Shown: positions 11,556-24,080 of the stretch, piece after piece | How the letters are laid out: each line of letters starts with the position of its first letter | How positions within the stretch are numbered: the first letter of the stretch is position 1 | Notes under the pieces: generated by a model | The model's database searches: none | What the model saw: the letters and a program-made list of their open reading frames with translations, nothing else | What the model was told of the DNA's origin: nothing | From: Vombatus ursinus | Lineage: Eukaryota; Chordata; Mammalia; Diprotodontia; Vombatidae | NCBI RefSeq assembly: GCF_900497805.2 | Contig: NW_020954570.1 | Location: 10,477,730-10,541,729, forward strand | DNA: 64,000 bases | Direction: 5' to 3' | Translations under genes and position numbers: made by a program

Positions 11556-12995
11556 TTTATTGAGTATTGTATTTTCCCCAGTTACATGTAAAAGCAATTT
11601 TTAATATATGTTTTTAAAAATTTGAGTCCCAAATTCTCTACTTCCCTCTCTCCTCAACCCCACCCTCAACAAAAAAGGGAAGCAATTTGATATGGGTTGT
11701 ACATGTGTAGTCATGCAAAAAATGTCCATAATAGTTATTTTGTAAAAGAAAACATAGACAAAAAAAAACTCAAGAAAAATAAAGAAATTTTTAAAAAGCA
11801 TACTTCAATCTGTATTGAGATGCTGACAACTCTTTCCCTGGGGATAGATATCATTTTTTGTCAGACAACTTTCAAAGTTGTCTTGGGTCATCATATCGCT
11901 TAGAGTAGCCAAGTCATTCACAGCTGATCATCTTACAATATTGCTGTTACTTTGTGCACAGTACATTTCACTTTGTATCAACTCATGTAAGTTTTTCCAG
12001 GTTGTTCTGAGAACATTCCCTTCAACTTAAGTATGAATATTCCATCATAATCTGATACCACAATTTGTTCAGCAATCCTCCAATTAATGGCCACTCCCTC
12101 AATTTCCAATCATTTACTACCAGAAGAGCTACTATAAATATTTTTGTTTACTTAGGTCTTTTTCCTTTTTTAATCTCTTTTGGGATACAGATCTAGTAGT
12201 GGTATTGCTAGGTCAAAGGGAATGCATGGTTTGATGACCTTTTTGACATAATTCCAAATTGCTCCACAGAATGGTTGAATCAGTTCACAACCCCACCAAC
12301 AGTGCATGAATGTCTCATTTTTCCCACATCCCCTCCAGCATTTGTCATTTTCCTTTCTGTCCTATTAGTCAATCAAATAGGTATGAGGTAGTAACTCAGA
12401 AATATTTTAATTTTCATTTCTCCAATCAATAGTGAGTATCACTTTTTTTGTCAATTTTGCAAACCAGAGTAGACATCATTTGCCTTTCTCTAATCATTAG
12501 TGATTTGGATCAGTTTTTCTTATGGCTATTTATGACTTAGACTGTTTCCTCAGAAAATTATATTTTCATGTCATTTGATGTTTAATAAATTGGGACATAG
12601 CTCTTGTTCACATAAATTTAATCAATTCCCCTTATACTTTGGAAATTAGATTTTTAGTGGAAGAACTTGATACAATTCTCCTCCATTTATGTGTTTCCCT
12701 TCTAATTTTAGCTGCATTCATTTTGTTTGTGCAAAACCTGACAAAAATAGATACAATAAATATTGTTTATCTTTTATTTGGTTATGAACTCCTCCCCTAT
12801 CCTTAGATCTCAATTTTTTCCATGCATGATATTTTGTTTATGGTGTCAATATTCATACTTAAGTTGTGTGCCCATGTGTAACTTATTTGTGATATTATAC
12901 ACTAATTTCTCCTAGATTGCTTTCAAACTTGCCCAATAGCTTTTTTGAATAGTAAGTATTTATCTGAATAACTGGTTTCTTTGAGTTTATCAAAC
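11556..12995 (-). repeat. 5'-truncated L1, antisense, placed against the first
   Basis: Its 3' end starts at TTTTCCCCAGTTACATGTAAAAGC, the reverse of the L1 terminus. The 3' UTR follows (TTTGAGTCCCAAATTCTC), then the end of ORF2, with words matching antisense GGTTGAATCAGTTCACAACCC and CAGAATGGTTG. It ends in ORF2 downstream of the RT domain. About 1.4 kb long; the tail faces left. Confidence 0.8.
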
Positions 12996-12997
12996 AC

Positions 12998-13310
12998 ACC
13001 AGAATTTGTGGGACACAGCCAAAAGAGTCTTTCATGAGAAAATGTATATCTCTAAATACTTTTTTCAGTAAAAGAGAAAAAGGAGATTTGAAAAGTTAGG
13101 TGTGCAAAAAGATAACACCTCCTGATAAAAAGATGATGGTCTCAAGGTGCAGATTGAGATATGTATTTTTGGACATAGACTTATTGGGAATTGATTTGGC
13201 TTGACTGCATAGGTGTTGCAAAAATTGTTCCTTTTTTTCCCCTTCTTTTTCAATGGGGAATGGGAAGTGGAAATGAAAGTTCCATTACTAGAACACCAAC
13301 ACATTAGAAA
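12998..13310 (+). repeat. Older L1-type fragments, sense
   Basis: The first 100 bases (AGAATTTGTGGGACACAGCC ... ATATCTCTAAATAC) resemble the ORF2 stretch between endonuclease and RT. From about 13098 the sequence (ACACCTCCTGATAAAAAGATGATGGTCTC, then TATTTTTGGACATAGACTTATTGGG and TCAATGGGGAATGGG) resembles an older L1 3' UTR. The two parts are not adjacent in an intact L1, so a deletion or two events are implied. Confidence 0.55.
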
Positions 13311-13960
13311 AAACAACTAAACCCTCCTCATCTAGGATTTAGGAATTAAGTTATTTCTCCCTGCATTGATCCATGACACACTATTGTATAATTTGAAGGG
13401 GAGCATATAATTAACAAAAGCAATGTAAAATGCTATTAAGATATTGTGCTATGTTACAGCATCGGTATATAATAAAAGTAATTATATCTTCAGTCTATTC
13501 TTTACTGCTTCTGATTTGCTTACTGTAGTGGTCTAGAACTTTCCAACATGAGAAGAATATCCTGATGCATCTTGCTTTCTTGTTGTACTGAAACATAAAA
13601 GAGTACCACTCCTTCTGTAGCCTTCCATGTCAGCTTATCATAAGTGTTTTGAAAAGAAGCAGCCTGCAATCCTTTAATACACTTTCTATGTCATGAGATG
13701 GATTAGAGGTTGGGCTTCTATGTGATTATTGTTATGGCTGGTACTGATGGCATTGGTTTTTTATGTTACTGTGTCATATTGTTAAAATATGGCAGTAAAT
13801 GTATTCATCTAAATAATTCTACATAGTGCCTAACATGTCCAGCCTACAAGTGTACAGTCAGTAATTGTTTTTGATCATGATTAATAGCTGAATATTGAAA
13901 ATCTTATAGGACAGAATTTGAATTCTTTAGAAAATATATATTTTTAAAAATTATTTATTA
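13311..13960. other. No recognisable feature
   Basis: AT-rich sequence without repeat words, open frames or direct repeats that I can support. Confidence 0.5.
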
Positions 13961-15431
13961 TTTTATTTTTAACAGTTACATGTAAAAACAACTTTAACAT
14001 TCATTTATTAAAGTTTTGAGTTCCAAATTCTCTACCTTCCTCACTCCCCAACTCCCCCGTTGAGAAGACAAGCAATTTGATGTAGGTTATACATGTGTAG
14101 TCATGCAAAACGTTTTCATAATAGTTGTGTTGTGAAAGAAAATATAGACAAAACATCTCAAGAAAAATAAAGTAAAAAAAAAGTATACTTCAATCTGTAT
14201 TGAAACACCAACAGTTGTTTCTCTGGTGATAGATAGCATTTTTCATCAGAAGTCTTTCAGAGTTGTCTTGGATCATTGTATTGCTGAGAATAGCTAAAAC
14301 ATTCAAAGCTGATCATTTTACAATATTGCTGTTACTTTGTACACAGTACATTTCACTTTGCATCAGCTCATGTAAGTCTTTTCAGGTTGTTCTGAGAGCA
14401 TTTGGTTCATTATTTCTTATAGTGCAATAGTATTCCATCATAACCAAATAACATAATTTGTTCAGCCATTCTCCAATTTATGGGCATCCCCTCAATTTTT
14501 ATTTTTGACCCCAGAAAAGAGTTGCTATAAATATTATAGCACACATAGGTCCTTTTCCTTTTTTGTTTTTTATCTCTTTTGGTATTGCTAAATCAAAAGG
14601 AATGTATGGTATAATAACTCTTTGGGCATAATTCCAAATTGCTCTACAGAATGGTTTAATCAGTTCACAACTCCACCAACAATGCAGTAATGCCTCATTT
14701 TTTTTCCCCAAATCCCCTACAAAATTTGTCATTTACATATCCTATACTATTAGCCTAGGTATGAGGTAGTATCTCAGAATTGTTTTAATTTGTATTTTTC
14801 CAATCACTAATAAGTTACAGTATTTTTATATGGCTGTAGATAGCTTTGATTACTTCATCTGAAAACTGATCATAACTTTTTATCAGTTTTCAGTTGGAGA
14901 ATGACTTATTTTTATAAATTTAACTCTGTTCTCTATACATTAGTGAAATGAGCTTTTTATCGGAGAGACTTGCTTCAAATTTTTTTTCAGTTGCTATTGC
15001 TAACTATATTTTCCTCCATCTTATTCTACCATTTAATCTATTCTACCTCTCCTCTCAGCCTGTCTCTCCTCAAAAGTGCTTTGCTTCTGACTACGTACTC
15101 CACCAATCTGACCTCGCTTCTATTACCCCTCTTTCTCTTATTCCATTTCCCTCTTTCTTTCCTGTAGGGTAAGATGGATTCCTATACTCAATTGAGTGTG
15201 TATGTTATTTCCTCTTTGAGCCAATTCTGATGAGAGTAAGGTTCACTCACTCCCCCTCACTTCTCCACTCTTCTCCTCCATTACAAAGCTTTTTCTTGTC
15301 TCTTTTACAAGAGATAATTTACCTCATTCTACCTTTCCTTTTCTCTTTCTCCCAGTACATTCTTCTCCCAACCTTTAATTTTATCTTTAGATGTAAAATT
15401 CCATCATTTTCAACTCACACCTGTGCCCTCT

Positions 15432-15510
15432 TGTGTGTATGTGTGTGTATGTATATGTGTGTGTGTGTGTGTATATATATATGTGTGTGTGTGTGTGTCT
15501 GTGTGTGTAC
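15432..15510. repeat. (TG)n/(TA)n microsatellite inside the antisense HAL1-like element
   Basis: TG runs flank a short TATATATAT. The sense counterpart in other copies is the TATGTGTATGTACATAT segment after ORF1 (for example 18790), which likely seeded it. Confidence 0.85.
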
Positions 15511-16294
15511 TCCTTCTAACTACCCTAGTAATAATGAGACAGAAATCTTATGAGTTACAAATAGTATCTTTCCATTTAGGAATATAAACAGTTTAAACTT
15601 ATTAAGTCTCTTATGATTTCCCTTTCCTGTTTACCTTTCAATGCTTCTCATGAGTCTTGTATTTGAAAGTCAAATTGTCTATTCAACTCTGATCTTTTCA
15701 TCAAGAATCCTTCAAAGTCCTTTATCTCATTGAATGTCCATTTTCCCCTTAAAGACCATATTCAATTTTGCTGGGTGGGTGATTATTGGTTGTAATCTTA
15801 GCTCCTTTACCCTGTGAAACATCATATTCCAATCCCTCTAATCTAATGTAGAAGCTGCTAAATCTTGTGTTATCCTGACAGAAGCTCCACAGTACTTGAA
15901 TTGTTTCTTTCTGGCTGCTTGCAAAATTTTCTTCTTAACTTGAGAACTCTGGAATTTGGCTATAATATTCCTAGGAGTCTTCCTTTGGGGATCTCTTTCA
16001 GGGGGTGATCAGTGGATTATTTCCATTTCTATTTTACCTCTGTTTCTACAATATCAGAGCAGTTTTCCTTGATAATTTCTTAAAGAGAATGTCTAGGCTC
16101 TTTTTTTGATCATGGCTTTCAGATAGTACAATAATTTTTAAACTATCTCTCCTAGACTTATTTGCCAGGTCAGTTGTTTTTCCAATGAGATATTTCATAT
16201 TGTCTTCTATTTTTTTTTCATTATTTTGGTTTTGTTTTACAATGTCTTGATTTCCCATAAAGTCCCTAGCTTCCATTTGCTCCATTTTAATTTT

Positions 16295-16436
16295 TTTAGA
16301 CAATTGGGGTTAAGTGACTTGCCCAGGGTTACACAGATAGTAAGTGTCAAGTATTTGATCTGAGGCCAGATTTGAACTCAAGTCCTCCAGGCTTCAGGGC
16401 CAGTGTTCTATCCACTGTGCCAACTAGCTGCCCTCA
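16295..16436 (-). repeat. tRNA-derived SINE inserted in L1/HAL1 ORF1
   Basis: The antisense CORE block (AAGTGACTTGCCCAGGG), B box (TTTGAACTCAAGTCCTCC) and A box end (CACTGTGCCAACTAGCTGCCC) are present. Flanks ATTTTAATTTTT (about 16283) and ATTCTAATTTTT (about 16437) form the TSD. Confidence 0.9.
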
Positions 16437-17139
16437 ATTCTAATTTTTAAGGAAGTATTTTCTTCAGTGAGCTTTTGGACTTCCTTTTGCATTTGGCCAA
16501 TTCTGCTTTTTAAAGCATTCTTTTCCTCATGGGCTTTTTGAACCTCTTTTGCCATTTGGATTAGGCTATTTTTTAAGGTGTTATTTTCTTCAGTATTTTT
16601 GGGGTCTCCTTTAGCCAGCTGTTGACTTATTTTTCATGATTTTCTTGCCTCACTCTCATTTTGCTTCCCAGTTTTTCCTCTACTTCTCTTACTTGCTTCG
16701 CAAAATCCTTTTTGAGCTCTTCCATGGCCTGGGACTTATTCATATTTTACTTGGAGGCCTTAGATGTAGGAGCTTTGACTTTATTGTCTTCTTCTGGTTT
16801 TATATTTTGGTATTCTTTGTCACCAAAAAACAATTCTATGGTCTGACTTTTTTGCACTCTTCTCTGGCCTGAGACCAATTCATATTTTTCTTACAGGCTT
16901 TGGATTAAGAGCTTTGACTTTGTTTTCTTCTTCTGAGTATGTGTTTTGATTTTCCTTGTCACTATAGTAACTTTCTATGGTCAGAGTTTTTTTTTTCTAT
17001 TGCTTGCTCATATTATTTGCCTATTACCTGATTTTTAACTCTTTTAAAATAGGGTTCTGTTACCTGGGTGGAGGGCGCACCATCCCAAGCTTCAGGGGTT
17101 AAAACCCCTGTTTTCATAAACTGTTTTCATAAATATTTT

Positions 17140-17515
17140 GATAGACTTAGCTTTTCTCAGCAATGCAAGGATCTAAGACATCTCCAAAAGTCTCATGATT
17201 AAAAATGATATCCACATCCAGAGAAAGAACTATGGAGTCCAAATGCAGATTGAAGCATACTATTTGCTCTTTTCTTCCCATTCTGTTTTGGTTTGTTTCT
17301 TCTTTCTTGTGGTTCCTCCATTGGTTCTAATTCTTCTTTACAGCATGGATAATGTGAAAATATATTTAATAGTAATGTTTATGTAGAGCCTATATCAGAT
17401 TGCATGTTGTCTTGGGGAAGGAGGAGGGAAGAGAGGAGGAGAAAACTTAAAATTCAAAAAGCTTATGGAAGTGAATGTTGAAAACTAAAAATAAATAAAT
17501 CAATTTAAAAATAAA
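17140..17515 (+). repeat. 5'-truncated L1 3' UTR
   Basis: GATAGACTTAGCTTTTCTCAGC, then ATCCACATCCAGAGAAAGAAC, TATCAGATTGCATGTTGTCTTGGGG, a purine stretch and GAATGTTGAAAACTAAAAATAAATAAATC. This is the standard marsupial L1 3' end; the insertion is about 375 bases long. Its start abuts the antisense element ending near 17100. Confidence 0.85.
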
Positions 17516-18100
17516 AAGTGCATGTAGAAGCCATAAAACTCTAAATTGGAGACTAAGAGATATCTGGTGATATAGAGAATGAATTTTGACAGAGTGTTGG
17601 TGTGGAGGTGTGTACTGGCTTCCTTGTCCATTGCAAAAGATCAGATGGAACTAAGCCATTGACTACAATTTTAATTTGAACCTTTTTCTTCCCTTCCTTA
17701 GAAGGAAAAAAAAATTGTATTCTCCATAGATAGTAGGGATTGTAATGTAAAGAAAAAAAAAAGAAAAACATGCATATATATGTAGAAGGGAGAAATTTTG
17801 TAGACAATACTGTTTGATTTTCTTGCTACACATGTGGAATCACACACTGGGAAATATAAGAATAAAGATGGCATATCTTTCCTTGTTTTAAACAACAACT
17901 AAAAAAAATTTGGATGGGTTTGGGCAATATCTCAGATGAATCCTTGCCTTTACTTAGCTATTTTGGCTCCATCTCCCAGATTTTCTTTAATAACCTCAAT
18001 TGATCTAAGGTGTAGATAGTACTCTGTCATAGCCATATATGAGGAAAATCCAAGCCTAATATATATTCAGTTACCTTACCATCATGGAGACATTCTTTAG
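17516..18100. other. Unassigned single-copy-looking DNA
   Basis: A-rich runs (17708-17716, 17748-17766) but no repeat family or exon that I can identify. GAGACATTCTTTA at 18088-18099 is the likely left TSD of the next HAL1. Confidence 0.5.
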
Positions 18101-19672
18101 GGGGGGCAGAGCCAAGATGGTGGAGTAAAAGCAGTGACTTGCTTGAGCTCTCCCCCAAACCACTCCAAATACCTATAAAAATGGCTTTGAACAAATTCTA
18201 AAGCAGCAGAACCCACAAAAAGACAGAGTGGAACAAATTTCCAGCCCAAGACAACCTGGATGAAAGGAGGGCAGTTTGGTGCAGTTCTCTCCTGAAAGAG
18301 ATCTGCAAAGGAAAACTCCCAGGAATATTGTAGCCAAATTCCAGAGTTCCCAGGTCAAAGAGAAAATATTGCAAGCAGGCAGAAAGAAACAATTAAAGTA
18401 TTGTGGAAACACAATCATGATAACACAAGATTTAGCAGCTTCTACATTAAGGGACTGGAGGGCATGGAATATAATATTCAAGAGGGCAAAAGAGATAGGA
18501 TTACAACCAAGAATCATCTACCCAGCAAAACTGAATATAATACTTCAGGGGAAAAATGGTCATTCAGTAAAATAGTAGCCTTTCAAGCATTCTTGATGAA
18601 AAGACCAGAGCTGAAAAGAAAATTTGCCTTTCAAATACAAGACTCAAGTGGAACATGAAGAGGTAAACAGGAAAGAGAAATCATAAGGGACTTATTAAAG
18701 TTGAACTATTTACATTTCTGCATGGAAAGATGATATTTGTAACTCACGAGACCTTTGACATTATTAGGGTAGTTGGAGGGGAAACATTTATGTGTATGTA
18801 CATATAAAGAGAGTTAGATAGAAGGCATAGGGTGAGTTGAAGAGGAAGGGGTAATATTTGGAGAATAAAATTGAGAGGTGAGAAAGGATTATACTGGGAG
18901 AAAAAGAAAGGGAGAGGTGGAATGGAGTAAATTATCTCATGTAGAACAGATAAGAAAAGGCTTTTATAGTGGAGGGGAAAAGGGGGGAAGGTGAGAGGGA
19001 ATGAGTGAATCTTATTCTCATATGATTGGGCTTAAGGAGGAATAGGAAATAACATATACACTCAATTGTGTATGGAAATCTATCTTACCCTACAGGAAAA
19101 TGGGAGGGGGGAGGGGACAAGAGAGCAGGGGGATGATCGAGGTGAGGGCAGATTGGGGGAGGGTTAATGAGAAGCAAACACTTCTGAGGAGGAACAGGGT
19201 CAAAAGAAAGAATAGAATAAATGCGGGGCAGGATAGGATGAAGGGAAATATACTTAGTTTTTCACAATATAACTATTATGGAAGTGTTTTGCATGATTAC
19301 ACATGTATGGCCTGTATCGAGTTGCTTGACTTTTCAATGAGGGTGGGTGGGGAAGGAGGAAGGGAGAGAATTTGGAACCCAAAGTTTTAAAAACACATGT
19401 TAAAAAATTGTTTTCACATGCAACTAAGAAATAAGAAATACAAGAAATGGGGTATAGAAATCTATCCTTCCCTACAGGAAAATAGAAGGGAAGGACAATA
19501 AGAGAAGCAGGGAGAGATAGAAGGGAGGGCTGATTAGGGGAAGGGATATTCAGAATGCCTGCCATCTTGGGGTGGGGTAAGGGATGAGATGGAGAGAAAA
19601 TTTGGAACTCAAAATCTTGTGGAAGTGAATGTTGAAAACTACAAATAAATAAATTAAAATAGAAAAAAAAAA
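18101..19672 (+). repeat. HAL1-like element with internal deletion
   Basis: The 5' end GGGGGCAGAGCCAAGATGGTGGAGTAA is the L1-type start. After about 150 bases of 5' UTR the sequence jumps to the ORF1 C-terminal domain: residues of NIVAKFQSSQVKEKILQAG are coded at 18328-18384, followed by a usable but short frame to about 18658 with the FLMKRPEL motif. A purine-rich spacer follows and then, with no ORF2, a 3' region holding two successive tails: one near 19395-19440 (TTCACATGCAACTAAGAAATAAG) and the final GAATGTTGAAAACTACAAATAAATAAAT with an A tail. GAGATTCTTTA after the tail echoes the left flank, giving an imperfect TSD. Confidence 0.8.
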
Positions 19673-19682
19673 GAGATTCTTT

Positions 19683-21760
19683 ACAAGAGAAGACTGACAA
19701 TACACCTAGTGAAAGCATTTAAAGCTCAGATGAAATCAATGGTGCAAATTAGAATTATCACAATGACAACTACCAAGGAGAACATCTCTATTTGGGAAAG
19801 ACAAATGCCTACTGTGATAAGAAAAAGTATGGCTCAGGTTCCTTCTTGAACTTCATGATATACTTTGCTTGAAGAAAGCACATCATACACTCTTCTGAAG
19901 CTTGGAAAATCAAGTTTGAGACATCAAACCACAGCTCCAGTTTTAACCAGATAGTTTTCTATGATCCTAATGGGTTAATTTTTATGTTATCTTCCTATTT
20001 TCTGTAAAATTGTATTGAACCATTCCTTTGAACTGCTTATGCAACTGAATATATTATAAAAGGAGTTATGATGTCTTTATAGGGAATTGCATTATTGTAG
20101 TGATAATTATCTAATGTTATCCTCATTTTTAGGAAATAAACTGCAGTTTTTTTCCCCTTCTACTTGTCCCCTATGCTGGTTTCTGGCAATGTCATCAGGA
20201 CCCTAAAAGAATGAATATAACAATTATGATGACCTCATATGGACTGCAAGGTCAGATCCTCTCACATCCTCAACTCCAGGAACTTTCCATTGTTCATGAT
20301 GTAAGTTCGTTTATTTGGAAAATCTAGAGAGGAGAATCTAGGAGGGCTAATAAAGTTGAAGTCCAGTACCTTTTTGCTCTAAATTGAGAGATCTACAGAT
20401 TAATTTTTGTATATTTTTGTTCTTTACTGTCTGACAATATGATTATCAGTTGTAATTATTATATTGTCTTGATTCCTGCCTAAATTCTTCATGGTGGTAT
20501 TAATCTGACATAAATCTTGGTCCATCTCCAAGTTATGATAAACCTTTACTGGGGATATAAGCCAGATATAAATTTCAAGGGGTCAGTGATCCATCTTTAT
20601 CCTATAGATGTAAATCTGACATATCAGTCCATCTCTGAGTGGTCAGTGGTCATTATGAGACCTAATTGGCAACAACTTCCAGGAAGAGCTGGCATACATC
20701 TGGATTCCTTGAACTCTGTCAGTCTAAATTTCTAACCTATGATTTTTACTCTGGATAGCTAACTTTTTCCTATGGCCTGATGACCCAAAGGAAAAAAGGT
20801 TTCAAAGCTTTCAAAGGACAGAATTTAATATCTGGGTTTCTAATCCAGAGCAGGTTGGCAAAGCAAAAAGAGATTAATAGAATAATTATTTTAGTGTAAG
20901 GGAAGAAGGTTATTTTACTGATTAGAAAATGTTCAGTCTTAAACAGAATTGAAGTGAATTTGAAAAATTTATCTCCAGTGATTCTGAAAGCAGAAAAAAA
21001 ATAATAAGGAAGGTTTTTTTGCAGTCTAAAGTTTTAAAGCCTCATCTATTGAAGCACCTAATTCAACTATTTAGTCTTTTCTGCAGTTTGCAAAATAAAT
21101 GGCATGTTAATTTGGAAAGCAATTTGTTTGGAAATAGGCAAAATTTAACTTTAGGTGAGTGTTTTACTTTACCAAAGTAGTCTCCTGGGAATGACTTAAT
21201 ACAATGTAATTGCCTAAGCAAATTAGAAGTAAAATTGCCTAAAATAATTTCAAATAAATTATGCATTTGTAAGCTATTAAGAAACTAAATTGGAAATGTT
21301 TGATCTGGAAAATAAGAAGCTATCTATAAACCTTAAGATTTCAATTTTGATCAGGGAAAAAGAAAAATTTGCATTTACTTGGTATTGTATAAGAAATTTG
21401 TGCCAATTGCATAGGAAAACTTAAATTGAGTGAAAAAAACAGTTTTTAGATAGATTGCCAGTTAAGTGACATTCTGGATTATTTTATACAAAGTTCAATT
21501 GGAAAGTACTGTAAAATTAGTTTAAATTTTCCAAAGAGTAAGAATATAGAAATAGTGATTTTTAATGAAAAATTGGTAGATGAACTATATAGATGTACAT
21601 ATATCTGTATATGTACATATATAAATATATGGTAATCTAGAGTGTCATTTGACCAGCATTTATTGTTGTTTTTATGTTTAAATAAAACTATCTGAAGTAA
21701 TTGTGTATATTTAGCTTAAAATTAATAATAATGATAAATAATGCTTGGAAAAAGGTTTAG
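19683..21760. other. Unassigned AT-rich DNA
   Basis: No recognised repeat. A TATAAAAGGAG (about 20055) followed about 75 bases later by GGAAATAAACTGCAG has the look of LTR promoter and polyadenylation signals, but no matching ends were found. Several GTCAGTG/CCATCT words recur at 20515-20660 without clear meaning. Toward 21600 it becomes very AT-rich. Confidence 0.4.
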
Positions 21761-21761
21761 A

Positions 21762-22858
21762 AGACAATTGGGCATGCAACTAAAAAAAACTAAAAAAAGA
21801 GCAAATTAAAAATCTCCCATTAAACAACAAATTAGAAATCCTGAAAGTAAAGGAGAGAATAATAAATATATGAGTATGGACTAATAACTAAAATTAGGAG
21901 ATAATTTTATGAAAACACCAATAAAACAGTAAACCATAGTTTAATTTTATTAAAAAAAGGAAAGAAAACCAAATTATCAGTATCAAAAATGAAAAGGGTG
22001 AATTCATCACCAATGAAGAGGAAATGAAAGTAATTATTGGAGCTATTTTGCCCAATTGTATGTCAACAAATATGACAGTCTAAATGAAATGGATGAATGT
22101 TTATAAAAATGTAAATTGTCCAGATTAACAGAAGAAGTAAAGGGCTTAAATATTCGTATTAGAAAAAGGAATTGAACAAGCTAACAATGAGCTCCCTAAG
22201 AATAAACCCTCAGAACCAAATGGATTCATAAGTGAATTATACTAGGTCTTTAAAGAATAATTAATCTGAATACTACATAAACAATTTGAAAAATTAGCAA
22301 GCGAGTTCTACCAAATTCCATTTATGATATAAACATTGTGCAGATATCTAAACCAGAAAGATCAAAAACAGAGAAACAAAACAATAGACAAAGTTGCATA
22401 ATGAATATTGATGTAAAAATTTTAAATAAAGTATGAGTAAAGAAATTATTACTATATCACAAAGGTGATACACTATAACCCAATAAGATTTATACCAGGA
22501 ATGTAGGAATGGTTCAATGTTAGGAAAACTATCAACATAATTGAACATATCAATAACAAAGCCAACAAAAATCGTAAGTTTATCTCAATAGATGATGCAG
22601 AAAAAGTTTGGGACAAAATACAAATTGTATCCCTATTTAAAAAAAAAACTTAGAAAGTATAAAGATAAATGGAGCCTTCCTTAAAATGATAAGTTGTACC
22701 TATCTAAAACCATAAACAAATATAATTTGTAATGGGTGTAAGCTAGAAGCCTTACCAGTAAGATCAGAGATGAAGCAAGGTTGTCCTTTATCACCACTAT
22801 TATTCAATATTGTACTAGACATGCTAGCTATAGCAATAAAATAAGCAAATGAAATTCA
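21762..22858 (+). repeat. L1 ORF2 internal fragment
   Basis: From CAATTGGGCATGCAACTAAA the sequence follows L1 ORF2 from the region before the RT domain through RT motifs (GTGAATTCATCACCAATGAAGAG; CAATAGATGATGCAGAAAAAG; ATGAAGCAAGGTTGTCC; CTATTATTCAATATTGTACTAGAC). The frame is broken by many indels and stops. Both ends are missing, with no tail or TSD. Confidence 0.85.
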
Positions 22859-23153
22859 ATATGGTGTGCTTGTAGTTCTGTAAATGGATATAATGCACTG
22901 GAATAAATGCTATCATATAGAACTACCATTTGTCCTGTTAATAAAAAATACTAACTGCTAATTCATCCCTTTCTTCTGTGTCATAACCATTTCAACAAAA
23001 ATTTCTGTTGTTGATATTGTGGGAAGAAGGTGGTTATTGTACATGTTCTTGATTCAGGCACATGTTGCTTATGTAAGACTTTATGGTATTGTTCAATGAT
23101 ATGAACAACTATCTCAGTAGCTGCAAGGGGGGGGAAGGGGAGAGAGAAAGAGG

Positions 23154-23199
<46 letters not shown>

Positions 23200-23364
23200 A
23201 TATAGCATTTATACTTGCATTTATTTTATTTACCATGTCAATATAGTTTGTTTTTTAACTTAAAAAGCAATGCACCTTATTATACAGTTGATCTTTAGGA
23301 ATCACTTATTAGATGTTACTTGTCTCTTACTACAACTACATCATCGCTCCCATTTTAAGGAAAT
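22859..23364. other. Unassigned, with a (GA)n microsatellite
   Basis: A GGGGGGGG run, a purine tract and about 40 bases of AG repeat (about 23159-23198). Nothing else is recognised. Confidence 0.6.
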
Positions 23365-23600
23365 CATTGCTTTAATATCACTTCACACCAGGCTGAAATC
23401 TTTTTGGACTTCCTTGGCCACTCCACCATGACTATCCTATTATTTTTTAGTTTTCTTTCATGTGTTATCTTCCCTCATTAGACTGTAAGCTCCTTGATAA
23501 AAGGGACTGTCTTTCTTTTTCATATTTTTATACTCAGCATTTAACATAGTGTCTGGTACATAGTAGGCACTCAATTAGTGTTTATTGACTATTTAGAAAT
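23365..23600 (+). repeat. L2-type 3' end
   Basis: TTAGACTGTAAGCTCCTTGATAAAAGGGACTG, then CATAGTGTCTGGTACATAGTAGGCACTCAATTAGTGTTTATTGA is the classic L2/MIR-type terminus in sense. Upstream sequence (GCCACTCCACCATGACTATCC) is only loosely L2-like. Confidence 0.8.
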
Positions 23601-24080
23601 GCCTCTTGAAAAGTGTAATTTACTATGGTCATGTCAGCACATGATAATAGCTACATAAGCCCAACTAATATAGTTACCTTATTTGCCCTTTTTAATTTTT
23701 TAATGTTTGTTTTTGATTGATCTGATAGAATGATTGTAACTCTTGATTTTTTTGGATCAAGTGATTTCATTTAATACTGCATGCAACATTCTAGATCCAT
23801 GGTACCAAACTTCTTAATTTACTGGAAAGAGTGGTGGTTTATCCTTTGAGGGAGAATTTTTATCTCCTTTCCATAAAATCTATGATCGGTTATGGAGAGC
23901 ATAATCAGGTACAGGAAATCTTTCGCATAATTATGTAGAAATTTTTAAAAAGGCAGAGAAGAGAACAGGCATTTGAGGTGGAGTCACATAGATCCACCAA
24001 AGTGGAACATTCAGGCAGGTAGGACAAAAACAGATATAGTGGTAACATAAAACCTCAAAGAGGAGAATTTCAGCAAAAGA
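23601..24080. other. Unassigned
   Basis: No repeat words or exons that I can support. Confidence 0.4.

Larger units (their letters stand above)
13962..17100 (-). repeat. ORF2-deleted L1 / HAL1-like element, antisense
   Basis: Read on the minus strand: ORF1 N-terminal region (about 16992), a coiled-coil region, ORF1 C-terminal domain (about 15990-15730, with the NIIAKFQSSQVK and RKKQ motifs), a purine-rich spacer (15600-15030), then a jump directly to the last part of ORF2 and the 3' UTR ending near 13962. Almost all of ORF2, including endonuclease and RT, is absent. A SINE (16295-16436) interrupts ORF1, and a TG/TA microsatellite (15432-15510) has grown in the spacer. The ORF1 N-terminus is tandemly duplicated (16717-16992). 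Family name HAL1 is by structure, not by search. Confidence 0.75.

Noticed and set aside
20050-20145. TATAAAAG followed by AATAAA, suggesting an LTR or promoter
   Set aside because: No terminal repeats, TSD or second copy were found, so the motifs alone do not support an element.
23156-23200. GA tract as a possible CRISPR-like or satellite array
   Set aside because: It is a simple dinucleotide repeat with no spacer structure.
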